Assembly: GCF_018255755.1 (NCBI RefSeq)
Contig: NZ_CP073766.1
Coordinates: 4,154,001 to 4,218,000, forward strand
Direction: 5' to 3'
Length of the DNA stretch: 64,000 bases
From: Chitinophaga sp. HK235
GTDB taxonomy: Bacteria; Bacteroidota; Bacteroidia; Chitinophagales; Chitinophagaceae
Part shown: piece by piece, positions 15,345 to 24,847 of the stretch
Numbering within the stretch: position 1 is the first letter of the stretch
Layout of the letters: each line of letters opens with the position of its first letter
Made by a program: the position numbers and the translations under genes
Notes under the pieces: generated by a model
What the model saw: only the letters and a program-made list of their open reading frames with translations
Told to the model about the DNA's origin: nothing
Database searches by the model: none

Positions 15345-17027
15345 TTATTTATATCCTGGATTTTGAGGCAGATTGGTTCTTCTGATTTCTTCGCGCGGGA
15401 TAGGCAGCAGGTAATGTTGTGGCTTAAATGCCCTGTCCTGTACCTTAACGTAGGCGTAGGTTTTGGAGCCATCCGGATTTTTAGTGATGACTATGCCGCC
15501 CAGTGGTTTGTTTTCTGTGTCGTCTGCAATTTTCCAGCGGCGTACATCATAATAACGATGGCCTTCCAGGCACAGTTCCACCTGTCTTTCGTTTTGTATT
15601 TTTTTCTGCAGGCTGGAGCCGGCGAGGCTTCCGGGCAGATCATTCACAATACCGGCGCGGTGTCTTAACAGGTCCAGGTATTGCCGGGCCACGTTTTCAT
15701 GACCGAGATTAAATTCTGCTTCTGCATAGTTCAGGTATATTTCTCCCAGCCGGGCGATGACCCAGAACTTATTTGTCTGCAGGTCTGTGTTATAGTTGTA
15801 GGTAGTATCCTGGTATTTCCGGAAGCTGTATCTGGTGAGACTGGCATTCCAGGTGTCCCATCCCTTCGGGGAGTCGAGGCCACCTTCATATGCTTCCACC
15901 ACATTGCTATGTCCTGCGCTGTAACGGTCTTTGCAGAAATCGGGACGACCGAATGGTCTGCCATCGTAGATGATATCGTTGTAGAAACGAGGATCGCGGT
16001 TGGTATAAGGATTTTGCGAATCGTATCCGGAAGCAGGGTCTGTGATATCTTTACCATCCGCAGTACCAAAGGCATCTACCAGGTTCTGGCTGGGAGCAAA
16101 GGATGACCAGCCATGGAAACCATTGGGAGCAAGGAACATTTCCACACCCTGAAAAGCATCCCAGCGGTATTGTTTGTTACCGCCGCGGGTCATGATGAGT
16201 TCTGTGTTCTGGGAGGTGAAGAGGGTAGCATAACTGCCGGTATACAGCTGGTAAACAGGCATGTCAATCACTGCTTTGGCTGCGTCTGAAGCCAGCTGCC
16301 ATTTCTGTTTGTCGCCGGAAGGATTCCAGAACGGGCTTGCAGCATATAACAACACTCTTGACTTCAGGGCCAGTGCAGCACCTTTGGTAGCCCTGCCCAG
16401 ATCAGGAGAACCGGTGCTATAGCTTACCGGCAGCACAGCAGCTGCTGCATCACATTCTGCAACAATAAAAGCAACACATTCTTCAAATGAGCTGCGGGAC
16501 ATTTCAAAATTACTATGCAGGTCAAAAGGTTTCTTTACCAGTGGCACACCACCATAATCGCTGACCAGCCTGAAATAGGCAAAGGCTCGCAGGTAGGTAA
16601 TCTCCGCTTTCAGCTGGCTGCGCAGCGCATCATCACCCGGTACCCCATCTATCTTAGACAGAAAGAGGTTGCAGTCCTGTATCCTTTTATAGGTTTCTCC
16701 CCAGATATCAAAATTCCCCAGATTGTCGGGTGTGAGGGAACCGGTATTCATAATGGACGCATTATAATCATCGAACCGGTTGATAGCTTCATCAGTAGCA
16801 GATGATAGCGCCCAGGAGCGGTTGGTCAGGTTATTCCAGTAATGACCGGGATTAGGGAGTATGTTATACTGAAAATCAGCAAATGCTTTTGCCAGCTTTA
16901 TATCTTTCCAGACAGATTCATCTGAGAATGAATCCAGTGGTACTTTATCCAGCACATTTTTCTGGCAGGCCGCTAAAAACAATACGGTACATAATGCAGC
17001 ACCTATTCTCCAATATATTCTTTTCAC
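15345..17027 (-). CDS. SusD/RagB-family glycan-binding lipoprotein
   Basis: I start at the GTG at 17027 because it begins VKRIYWRIGAALCTVLFLAAC, a lipoprotein signal with a proper lipobox. The in-frame ATG at 17093 would overlap the SusC gene and put unrelated residues before the signal. The mature protein has the SusD features: an N-terminal FADFQYNILP region, TPR-like helices with AYFRLVSDYGGVPLV, and the C-terminal RRWKI and QNPGYK ending. It caps the SusC barrel on the cell surface and binds the substrate glycan. Confidence 0.93.
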   Translation of the reverse strand: MKRIYWRIGAALCTVLFLAACQKNVLDKVPLDSFSDESVWKDIKLAKAFADFQYNILPNPGHYWNNLTNRSWALSSATDEAINRFDDYNASIMNTGSLTPDNLGNFDIWGETYKRIQDCNLFLSKIDGVPGDDALRSQLKAEITYLRAFAYFRLVSDYGGVPLVKKPFDLHSNFEMSRSSFEECVAFIVAECDAAAAVLPVSYSTGSPDLGRATKGAALALKSRVLLYAASPFWNPSGDKQKWQLASDAAKAVIDMPVYQLYTGSYATLFTSQNTELIMTRGGNKQYRWDAFQGVEMFLAPNGFHGWSSFAPSQNLVDAFGTADGKDITDPASGYDSQNPYTNRDPRFYNDIIYDGRPFGRPDFCKDRYSAGHSNVVEAYEGGLDSPKGWDTWNASLTRYSFRKYQDTTYNYNTDLQTNKFWVIARLGEIYLNYAEAEFNLGHENVARQYLDLLRHRAGIVNDLPGSLAGSSLQKKIQNERQVELCLEGHRYYDVRRWKIADDTENKPLGGIVITKNPDGSKTYAYVKVQDRAFKPQHYLLPIPREEIRRTNLPQNPGYK

Positions 17028-17067
17028 AGTAGTTAGATTTGAAGGTAATGAATATGATATAAGGGCC

Positions 17068-20000
17068 TTACAGACCGATACTGATACCGGCACGGTAAAT
17101 CCGGGTCTGCGGATAACTAATACCGGTGATATTATTGGTTTCAGGATCGCGGTTGAATTTTTTCATTTTGTCGATAGAGAAAAGATTAAAACCACTCACG
17201 AATACCCTGATATTTTCGATACCGATGCTGCGGTACAGATTTTTAGGGACAGCGTAGGAAATCTGAGCAGATTTCAGCCGGATGAAAGAAGCGTCCTGCA
17301 GCCAGAAGTCGGCGTACACGGAGTTCCTGGGATCTTTGGAATTGAAGGCCCGCGGATATTCGGCATTAGGATTGTCCGCTGTCCAGCGACCATCGTATAG
17401 CCATTGGGGTGGTGCAATTACTGCACCCTGCATTTGCGGCAGGATCAATTGTTTGGCTTCAGCTTGTCCGGCCCATACCAGATCTACCGACAGCCCCTTA
17501 TACTGGGCGCCCATAGTGATACCGAAGACTATCTGCGGAGAAGCGGATTCCGGGATACGTACCTGATCATCTTTAGTGATAGCTCCATCGCCGTTTTTAT
17601 CCACGATCCACAGATCACCGGCTTTTGCACCGGCCATATGCGGCGACTCGTCCACCTCATCCTGTGTATGGTAAATACCTTTTGTTTCGTATACCAGCCA
17701 GGAATCAATCGGCAGGCCGGTGCTCTTCTGATAGTCGGGGATATTGGGTGCTTCATCACGGAACAGCACCTTGTTTCTGGCGTAGGTGAAGTTAAATCCG
17801 ACGTTATATTTCACGGCATGTGCCTGACCATTGTAGTTGACGATAAAATCAAAACCTCTGTTCAGTGTTCTGCCGATGTTCTCGTCTGGCAGTACCAGCC
17901 CGGTATAAAGCGGTACGGAAGCATTGCGCGGCGCCAGGATATCTTTGCGGAGGTTACGGAAATAATCGACGGTCACACTCAGTTTGTTATTAAACAATAC
18001 CGCGTCTATACCGAAGTTACGGGTATCCTGTTTTTCCCAGGTAATGCCGGTATTAGGTACAGAAGCCAGGAAGAGTGCTGTTGTTTCAGTATAGCCGGGC
18101 CCGAAATAAGTATAGTAGTTTTTGGGGGAATCAAAATAGTCGGTACTCATATTGCTTGCGAGCGAATAACGGGCGAGGTACAGGTACTTGGCTACATCGT
18201 CGTTACCCATCAATCCCCAGGAAGCACGCAATTTGAGGTTATCCACAAATTTTACGTTGTCTTTAAAGAATGGTTCTTCAGAGATACGCCATCCCAGTGA
18301 TACTGACGGGAACATGCCCCAGCGGCTGTTTTTAGGGAAGTTAAAGGAACCATTATAACGGCCCACCACTTCTGCCAGATACTTATCAGCATAGGAATAG
18401 GAAATCCTGCCAAGGTAACTTTCGCGGCCATCCTGCGTAGCACTACCCATGGCGTTCTGATCAACTGTACCGCCGCTAAAAAGCTGGTCGAGCTGATCGC
18501 TGAGCAGATTTTTCCTGTAAGCAAGTGTTTTTCTGAAAGAAGAAACAGTTTGCTCATAACCGGCAAATGCACTGATATTATGCCGACCGAAAGATCTGTC
18601 GAAAGCTATTTTGTAGAAGTAGGTATTCTCATTATAACTCCTTTCATCCTGTGTGAGGCTGAGCGGAGTGGTGCTGGCTTTCTGGTTGTTGTAGGTATTG
18701 GTAGAAAGGCTATAGGTATAGGCATCCCAGGGGCGGTTAAAAATTTTCTCGCTGCGCTGATGGTAATCAAAAGCTGCATAACCACTAAGCGACAAGCCTT
18801 TGAGAAGAGCAGGCAGCTGCCAGTCGAAACCTATTTTAGGCTGTACGAAGAGGTCAGTTACATTATCATAGCCCGGCTCAGAAGACGTCATGGTATAGGG
18901 ATTCCGGCCGTTGGAGACACCAGCAGAAGGCAGACCATTTGTCCAGTGTACAGGGATAAAAGGATACATGCTTACTGTTTCGTGCAGAATGCTCCCGGCA
19001 GAATTGGCCGGATACGTCCGGTCTTCTTTCCTGGCGGCAATATCAAGTGTGAGCTTCAGATTTTTGGAGATGGCCGCATCGATATTGGAGCGCAGGTTAT
19101 AGTTTTTGAAGTTTTCGTCGCTGTTGCGCCAGTTGCTTTGTTGTGACAGGTATTGGCCGGATAGGAAAAACTTGATGGCTTCGCTGCCACCTCTTACAGA
19201 GATGCTGTGATTGGTTTGTGGTGCATTTTTACGGAAAACGGCATTTTGCCAGTCGGTGCTGGTATAGTTAGGATCATTACCGGCTTTATATTTTTCAATA
19301 TCTGCCTGGGTATAGGGAATAGTTTGGCCCTGGTAGCCGTTCAGCTCATTGTAATAAGTCATGTACTGCCAGGAGTTGACACGGTGGTCCATTCTGGTGA
19401 GCTGCTGTATATCATAACTGCCTTCGTAGGAGATAGACGGCTTACCGGCCTTTCCTCTTTTGGTAGTAATGAGAATGGCGCCGTTGGCGGAGCGCACGCC
19501 GTAAATGGCTGCAGAAGCGTCTTTCAGGACGGTCACACTTTCGATATCGTTAGGATTGAGCCGGTCGATGTTTCTATCAGGGATGCCATCCACGATGATC
19601 AGGGGAGCTGTACCGCCGCTGAAGGAGTTGAAGCCTCTGACAGAGAGCTGGGAATTGTCATCGCCGGGACGGCCGGAGCGGTTGTTGGCAATCACACCCG
19701 GGATATGTCCGGCGAAGGCGTTGGAAACGTTGGCGGTAGGCACTCTTGCCATCTCCTCTCCTTTCAGGGTCGATACAGAGCCGGTGAGGGTTGTTTTTTT
19801 CTGGGTACCGTAACCTACTACCACTACCTCCTGTTGCTGAGATACCAGTCTTTTCAGTACTACGGTAACGAATACACTTTTTCCGATCAGTACTTCCTGT
19901 TTTTCCATGCCCAGGAAAGAAAAGATGAGTACGCCGGAAGCATTGTCCGGCAAGGAAAGCTGGAACTCTCCGTTTTCTTTTGTAACACCACCGATGGCGG

Positions 20001-20496
20001 TACCTTTCAATTGTACGGATACACCGATCAGGGGTTGTCCCTGTTCATCGGTCACCCTGCCTTTGATGGTTGCGGCCATCGCTGCAGGGCGTTCATTTTC
20101 CGGGGTGGCGGCTTTCCGGATGATGATCGTTTTATCGATGATCTCGTAGGTGACAGGCTGATTGCGGAAACAGCGCTTCAGCACTTCATCCACCTGTACA
20201 TTGTTTACTTCAATGTCTACTTTACCGGTGTATTGCAGCAGGTTGTTGTTATAGACAAAGTTATAGCCGCCCTGGCGGCTGATCTCTTTAAATACGGTCC
20301 TGAGCGGAGCGTTTTTGAGTGAAAGCGTGATTGTCTGTGCATTCGTGCCGGCATGGACCTGTAGCATGAATACCAGGACAAGAAAAGTTGTCAACTTCAT
20401 TATCAATCTGATTTTGGCCGGAAATCCCGTTGAATGGCGTGGTAGCAGGCCGTGGCAGCCTTTCAGAAAAGTGGAATTACAAAGAACATTTTGCAT
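17068..20496 (-). CDS. SusC/RagA TonB-dependent transporter with STN domain
   Basis: This 1142-residue protein has a late signal segment (MKLTTFLVLVFMLQVHAGTN, from residue 33). Then come an STN domain (about 55-127, LRTVFKEISRQGGYNFVYNN), a carboxypeptidase-regulatory-like domain (143-215), a TonB box region, a plug with the IIVDGIPDRN block, and a large barrel ending in a short Ile-Gly-Leu strand. The STN domain in Bacteroidota SusC proteins contacts a FecR-type anti-sigma factor. The two genes immediately upstream encode exactly such a pair, so this transporter very likely signals substrate uptake to its own sigma factor. Confidence 0.95.
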   Translation of the reverse strand: MQNVLCNSTFLKGCHGLLPRHSTGFPAKIRLIMKLTTFLVLVFMLQVHAGTNAQTITLSLKNAPLRTVFKEISRQGGYNFVYNNNLLQYTGKVDIEVNNVQVDEVLKRCFRNQPVTYEIIDKTIIIRKAATPENERPAAMAATIKGRVTDEQGQPLIGVSVQLKGTAIGGVTKENGEFQLSLPDNASGVLIFSFLGMEKQEVLIGKSVFVTVVLKRLVSQQQEVVVVGYGTQKKTTLTGSVSTLKGEEMARVPTANVSNAFAGHIPGVIANNRSGRPGDDNSQLSVRGFNSFSGGTAPLIIVDGIPDRNIDRLNPNDIESVTVLKDASAAIYGVRSANGAILITTKRGKAGKPSISYEGSYDIQQLTRMDHRVNSWQYMTYYNELNGYQGQTIPYTQADIEKYKAGNDPNYTSTDWQNAVFRKNAPQTNHSISVRGGSEAIKFFLSGQYLSQQSNWRNSDENFKNYNLRSNIDAAISKNLKLTLDIAARKEDRTYPANSAGSILHETVSMYPFIPVHWTNGLPSAGVSNGRNPYTMTSSEPGYDNVTDLFVQPKIGFDWQLPALLKGLSLSGYAAFDYHQRSEKIFNRPWDAYTYSLSTNTYNNQKASTTPLSLTQDERSYNENTYFYKIAFDRSFGRHNISAFAGYEQTVSSFRKTLAYRKNLLSDQLDQLFSGGTVDQNAMGSATQDGRESYLGRISYSYADKYLAEVVGRYNGSFNFPKNSRWGMFPSVSLGWRISEEPFFKDNVKFVDNLKLRASWGLMGNDDVAKYLYLARYSLASNMSTDYFDSPKNYYTYFGPGYTETTALFLASVPNTGITWEKQDTRNFGIDAVLFNNKLSVTVDYFRNLRKDILAPRNASVPLYTGLVLPDENIGRTLNRGFDFIVNYNGQAHAVKYNVGFNFTYARNKVLFRDEAPNIPDYQKSTGLPIDSWLVYETKGIYHTQDEVDESPHMAGAKAGDLWIVDKNGDGAITKDDQVRIPESASPQIVFGITMGAQYKGLSVDLVWAGQAEAKQLILPQMQGAVIAPPQWLYDGRWTADNPNAEYPRAFNSKDPRNSVYADFWLQDASFIRLKSAQISYAVPKNLYRSIGIENIRVFVSGFNLFSIDKMKKFNRDPETNNITGISYPQTRIYRAGISIGL

Positions 20497-20635
20497 ACTT
20501 TTGTCAAAGTTTGGATGTAAACGATTAGCAGTCCCGAAATGATTGTATAAGTGTACTGATCCAACAATCCACCGGGAAGTGCCGCGAACACAACCCGGTT
20601 TTTTATTGCACCATACATCAGGCTTTAGAACGGAT

Positions 20636-21814
20636 TTATTTTTTTACGATGATTGTTTTTTCATTAACGGTGAAATGCACGCCCCCACTCAATTCCAGGA
20701 AGCGTAATAATTTTGATAGGGGCATATCCCTGGATATTTCCATACTATAAGTATCACTGATTTTATCTTCAAACACCACCTCTACATCGTACCATCTGCT
20801 TATCTGACGCATGATATTTTCCAATGGCATTCCGTTGTACGAGAAACGCCCGTCTTTCCAGGCCATGAGTGTTTCTATATCCGGATGCTCCACGACCCTG
20901 ATATGATCATTGACCTGTGCCTGCTGACCAGGCTTAAGCAGGGCCACTTTCCCCTGATGGGCCACATTTACGCGACCCTCCAGGAGTGTGGTATTAATAG
21001 AGGATTCATCAGTATAGGCGTTTACGTTAAAATGGGTACCCAGCACCTGTACTTCCATTTCCTGTACAGTTACTTTAAAGGGCTGGGCTTCTCTGGCAGT
21101 CACTTCAAAATAGGCTTCCCCAGTGAGTTCCACCCGGCGTTCGTGACCGTGGAAGGCGGTTGGAAAATGCAGGGATGATGCAGCATTCAGCCATACTTTG
21201 GTACCATCGGGTAGTACGATACGGTACTGACCACCACGGGGAGTGGTCACGGTATTATATCCTACCGCTGCAGCAGACTGATTTACCATATCATAGTCCA
21301 GCTGCCCGCTACCTGTTTTCTGGATAGTGGCTCCTCCCTGCCTGGCCAGTGTTCCTTTGATGGCACTGTCCAGTTCTATACGGGTACCATCTGCAAGGGT
21401 AAGCATAGCTTTATTACCTCCTGGCGGCACATCTGTTTTGTGATAGGCTGCTATGGGCGCCGTTTTCTGCCGGATTCCTGTTACCCAATATGTGGTAGCA
21501 CCAGCTATTAAAATGAGCACGGCAGCAGCAGCTTTCCACATGACTGTCCTGCGTTTTATCGGTTGTAGTGGTTGATCGTGTAATGGTGCCTGTTCAGCTG
21601 CTTTCTGCAGGATGTTTTGGAAGATCTGATCTTTCCGTGCATCGTCTGCCGGTGCTGCAAAAGCTTTACTGATCAAAGCCTGCTCAATAACCTGCTGTAG
21701 CGTTTCTTCCTGTTCTTTCTGCTTCAGATAATGGATCAATTCTTCCAGTTCTTCCACAGCAAGGGTATTATTAAGATATCGTTGTAACAGTTCTTTCAAA
21801 TGTGTCTGATCCAT
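20636..21814 (-). CDS. FecR-family anti-sigma factor
   Basis: The start at 21814 gives MDQTHLKELLQRYLNN, the usual opening for this group. An ATG 33 bp upstream would add only a short unrelated prefix. The chain has a cytoplasmic sigma-binding region (1-90), one membrane segment (VMWKAAAAVLILIAGATTYW), and the periplasmic FecR domain (YRIVLPDGTKVWLNAASSL, then RRVELTGEAYFEV). It ends in a C-terminal DUF4974-type domain (LENIMRQISRWYDVEVVFED). It should hold the adjacent ECF sigma factor until the STN domain of SusC signals. Confidence 0.95.
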   Translation of the reverse strand: MDQTHLKELLQRYLNNTLAVEELEELIHYLKQKEQEETLQQVIEQALISKAFAAPADDARKDQIFQNILQKAAEQAPLHDQPLQPIKRRTVMWKAAAAVLILIAGATTYWVTGIRQKTAPIAAYHKTDVPPGGNKAMLTLADGTRIELDSAIKGTLARQGGATIQKTGSGQLDYDMVNQSAAAVGYNTVTTPRGGQYRIVLPDGTKVWLNAASSLHFPTAFHGHERRVELTGEAYFEVTAREAQPFKVTVQEMEVQVLGTHFNVNAYTDESSINTTLLEGRVNVAHQGKVALLKPGQQAQVNDHIRVVEHPDIETLMAWKDGRFSYNGMPLENIMRQISRWYDVEVVFEDKISDTYSMEISRDMPLSKLLRFLELSGGVHFTVNEKTIIVKK

Positions 21815-21887
21815 TTTAGCCGATGGTGCTGTTTTCAATAAAGACACCAGAAAAATGCGGTGGTATGAGTGGTAATAAAAAAAAATT

Positions 21888-22502
21888 TCAGCGGGTGCGG
21901 GCGGCCAGGAAATAGCAGATGAGCAGCATTTCTATGGTCGCGTGGTGGCGGAGATAAGTGCGGATGATATGGAGCGCTTTGTTCATATGGCTTTTGACAG
22001 TATGCCGGGAGATGTGCAGGGTGTTGGCAATTTCCTCCTGGCTCAGCCCCTGCTGACGGCTCATACAATAAACGGTGCGTTGTTGTGGTGGCAGCTGTTC
22101 TACGGCTTCTTCCACCAGTTTTTCCAGTTCATTGCACAGCAGCTGTTTGTCGGGCGTATCAGTGGCTGCCACGGTAGCCTGAGCATAGTCCAGCAGATGA
22201 TCGGTAAAAGCTTCGAATTTGATTTTTCTCCTGAATGTGTTAAAGATATGATTACGTGCGATGATAAACAGATAGCCTTCGAAGTTGTCTACTCCTGCCA
22301 GTTTTTCCCGTTTCAGCCATACTTTCACAAAAACATCCTGAGCCATCTCTTCCGCCATGGCAGCTGATTTGGTCAGTGCCAGTGCTACACCGTAAACAGT
22401 ATCCCAGTGCTGGTCAAAAAGTACCCTGAAGGCCCCTTCATCACCCTCGGCCACTTTCCTGAAAAGGGCCTTTTCATCATCATATAGTAGGACGGTTGGC
22501 AA
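21888..22502 (-). CDS. ECF-type RNA polymerase sigma-70 factor
   Basis: The 204-residue protein has region 2 with FRVLFDQHWDTVYGVALALT and EEMAQDVFVKVW, and region 4 with LPPQQRTVYCMSRQQGLSQE, EEIANTLHISRHTVKSHM. A short hydrophobic tail (MLLICYFLAARTR) ends the chain. It heads polysaccharide locus 1 and precedes the FecR gene by 73 bp. It is expected to drive the SusC promoter after release by the anti-sigma factor. Confidence 0.95.
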   Translation of the reverse strand: MPTVLLYDDEKALFRKVAEGDEGAFRVLFDQHWDTVYGVALALTKSAAMAEEMAQDVFVKVWLKREKLAGVDNFEGYLFIIARNHIFNTFRRKIKFEAFTDHLLDYAQATVAATDTPDKQLLCNELEKLVEEAVEQLPPQQRTVYCMSRQQGLSQEEIANTLHISRHTVKSHMNKALHIIRTYLRHHATIEMLLICYFLAARTR

Positions 22503-22748
22503 TTGCTAAACAAATAAAACATACCGGCTTCCTATGAAAAACAGCCAGTGATGCGATTAATATTATGGTTGATTTTTTTCCAAGTTATTAAATTTAGGTG
22601 TAAATCAATGGGTTCCCTTTACCAAAATTACCTTCTTCTTATCCGATATTAACTGTCCATAGCCATCTATAAAGTGATCTTTTGCAATTTTTTTATTGAA
22701 AAGTATCACCACTGCCGAAAGCCACTACCGCTAACTTTGCGTCCAGAC

Positions 22749-23348
22749 ATGGAAGATATTACAGTGAGACCTGTATGGTCTGTTAATGATGCAGCTTTTG
22801 ACTGGTTATATCCGGAGCGGATACAGCAGCTGTCCAGGCGTCACTGGACGCCGGTAGAGGTGGCCCGGAAATCAGCAAGGTTTCTGGCCGGAGGCGAGGG
22901 AAAAAAAATACTGGACGTCGGCAGTGGCGTTGGTAAATTCTGTTTGATAGGTGGCTATCATCATCCGGAGGCTAGTTTTTATGGTATCGAACAACGGAAG
23001 GAGTTACATCATTTTGCACAGGCAGCGCAACAACATACCGGTTTGGAAAATGTGCATTTTATAAATGGTAATTTTACCCAGATAGATTTTGATGATTTTG
23101 ATCACTTCTATTTTTACAATGCCTTCTTCGAAAACCTGGCAGACGAAGGACATATTGATCATACCATGGAATATTCTGCCAGCCTGTATCATTATTACTG
23201 CCGGCAAATGTTTCAGGGGCTGTTATATAAGCCTGCGGGAACACGGGTTGTCACCTTTCACAGCATGGAAGATGAGATCCCGCCTGATTATCAGCTCGTA
23301 GATGCCAGTGTAGATTTCCTTTTAAAGATGTGGATCAAAAGACCCTGA
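22749..23348 (+). CDS. SAM-dependent methyltransferase-like protein
   Basis: I choose the ATG at 22749 (MEDITVRPVW). A longer in-frame start at 22674 would include a Phe/Ile/His-rich, non-conserved stretch. Motif I is ILDVGSGVGKFCLIGG, followed by FYGIEQRKELH as the acidic strand end, and FDHFYFYNAFFEN as the catalytic block. There is no membrane segment, and the target is unknown. TAACTTTG at 22732-22739 resembles a Bacteroidota -7 element but lacks a clear -33 partner. The gene for a DUF1275 protein starts 13 bp downstream. Confidence 0.78.
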   Translation: MEDITVRPVWSVNDAAFDWLYPERIQQLSRRHWTPVEVARKSARFLAGGEGKKILDVGSGVGKFCLIGGYHHPEASFYGIEQRKELHHFAQAAQQHTGLENVHFINGNFTQIDFDDFDHFYFYNAFFENLADEGHIDHTMEYSASLYHYYCRQMFQGLLYKPAGTRVVTFHSMEDEIPPDYQLVDASVDFLLKMWIKRP

Positions 23349-23361
23349 AAATGTTGACCCT

Positions 23362-24117
23362 ATGTTACGCCATACGGGAAAGAAACGAAATTACAGACAC
23401 AACCTACGACTGGCTATATTGTTATGTTTCACAGCCGGCATGGTCAATGCGGCAGGGCTTTTCGCCTTTGCCGTACTGACCACCAATGTCACCGGACATG
23501 CAGCGTTGCTGGCCCAGAAGCTCGCTACAGGCGACTTCCGGGCCGCCCGCATGGTAGGTTTATGGTTACTGCTGTTTCTGGTAGGTGCATTTTTCTCCAG
23601 TTATTGTGTCAACAAAACAGGGCGTTTCAAAAGATGGCGGTATGTGATTCCTATACTTTGTGAAATCAGCATCCTCGTCATGGTAGGCAGCCTGGGCCAT
23701 ACTTTCGATCACAGTATCGTTAAAACTGAATATTTTGCGGGGAGCCTTCTTTTTGCCATGGGCATGCAAAATGCGCTGGTGTCGGCTATCTCCGGGTATG
23801 TGGTGCGCACCACTCACCTGACAGGTATGTTCACCGATCTGGGCATTGATCTGTACACGTTGTTATCCACACGACAACATCATCAGACAGATATCCGCAA
23901 AAAGGTGACGCTTCGCCTGGTGATTATTTTCTTTTTTCTGGCAGGTGGTATCGTTGGGGGTTATGCTTTTCTGCGGCTACATTATGCCACTTTTTATCTG
24001 CCGGCCAGTGTATTGGTGATAACCGTGTTTTACGATCTGTTCCGCATCCGGATGCTAAAGATGGTGCATAAAGTCCGCCGCGCTATGGCTGCCCTGCAAT
24101 ATCCACCAGTCGGTTGA
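23362..24117 (+). CDS. YoaK/DUF1275-family membrane protein
   Basis: The 251-residue protein has about six membrane helices. Signature blocks are CFTAGMVNAAGLFAFAVLTT and NVTGHAALLAQ near the N-terminus, and MGMQNALVSAISG then VVRTTHLTGMFTDLGIDL in the middle, all diagnostic of DUF1275. It is an inner-membrane protein, possibly a transporter, of unknown substrate. Its end overlaps the convergent Crp-type gene by 35 bp, and it is probably co-transcribed with the methyltransferase gene. Confidence 0.9.
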   Translation: MLRHTGKKRNYRHNLRLAILLCFTAGMVNAAGLFAFAVLTTNVTGHAALLAQKLATGDFRAARMVGLWLLLFLVGAFFSSYCVNKTGRFKRWRYVIPILCEISILVMVGSLGHTFDHSIVKTEYFAGSLLFAMGMQNALVSAISGYVVRTTHLTGMFTDLGIDLYTLLSTRQHHQTDIRKKVTLRLVIIFFFLAGGIVGGYAFLRLHYATFYLPASVLVITVFYDLFRIRMLKMVHKVRRAMAALQYPPVG

Positions 24118-24790
24118 TATCGCTGATAATAATCTTCCTGCCACGGGTTTCGAGCAGCCCTTCTTTTTTGAATTCCTTCAGCACTCTTATTACATTTTCT
24201 CTGGCGGTGCCTACCAGGTTGGCCAGGTCTTCCCTGCTCAAATCGATGACTACCGGCAATTCCTCTTCTCCCTGTATTCTGAACTTTTCCCGGACAATGA
24301 TCAGCTGCAGTGCCAGCCTTTCCCTGACTGTTTTTTGCGCAAACATGGTCAGATTATTGACCAATACAGCAAATTCGTGACTGAGCGCAGTCAGCAATCT
24401 GGTAGTAAGTAAAGGAGATTGATCGAGTGCACGCAGGAAATCTTCTTTGGAGATAAATGCGATAGTACTGTCTTCTATAGTAGCAGCCGTATCCGGATAA
24501 CGCTCTTCTGAGAGCACGGCATGATAACCCAGCAGTTGCCCGCTATGGGCCAGGTAAACAATCTGTTCCCGGCCATCTTTATCTGCCTTATATTTTTTTA
24601 CTTTCCCGTTGACAATATAGAAAATACCCGAAGGGAAAGCTCCTTCCCGGAAGAGGATTTCATTCTTCTTATATTTCCGTTCTTCGCGGTGAGCCATCAG
24701 CAGTTCATACACTTCCTGCGGCAGATCGGCGAGCACCGATTCGCTTCTGAAATTCCATTTGTCTATTGGAAAGATGTCCCGGATGCTCAT
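24083..24790 (-). CDS. Crp/Fnr-family regulator, paralogue A
   Basis: The start at 24790 gives MSIRDIFPIDKWNF, which aligns with the start of the neighbouring paralogue. The cyclic-nucleotide-binding-like domain covers about 20-130 (FREGAFPSGIFYIVNGKVKK), and the winged helix has LSREDLANLVGTARENVIRV. There is no FeS cysteine cluster. It is divergent from a close relative (25 of the first 50 or so residues identical by eye) across only 57 bp, so they probably share and compete for an operator. The 3' end overlaps the DUF1275 gene. Confidence 0.88.
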   Translation of the reverse strand: MSIRDIFPIDKWNFRSESVLADLPQEVYELLMAHREERKYKKNEILFREGAFPSGIFYIVNGKVKKYKADKDGREQIVYLAHSGQLLGYHAVLSEERYPDTAATIEDSTIAFISKEDFLRALDQSPLLTTRLLTALSHEFAVLVNNLTMFAQKTVRERLALQLIIVREKFRIQGEEELPVVIDLSREDLANLVGTARENVIRVLKEFKKEGLLETRGRKIIISDINRLVDIAGQP

Positions 24791-24847
24791 AGCACCCAAA
24801 ACTAGCATTTTAAAATTAAAAGTTACCTTTGATCATATCCACTACAG

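Noticed and set aside
19207..20322. Long open frames antisense to SusC, the heparinase-like gene and the TonB receptor (up to 371 codons)
   Set aside because: They are codon-bias shadows of strongly coding genes on the other strand, with no signal peptides, motifs or own promoters.
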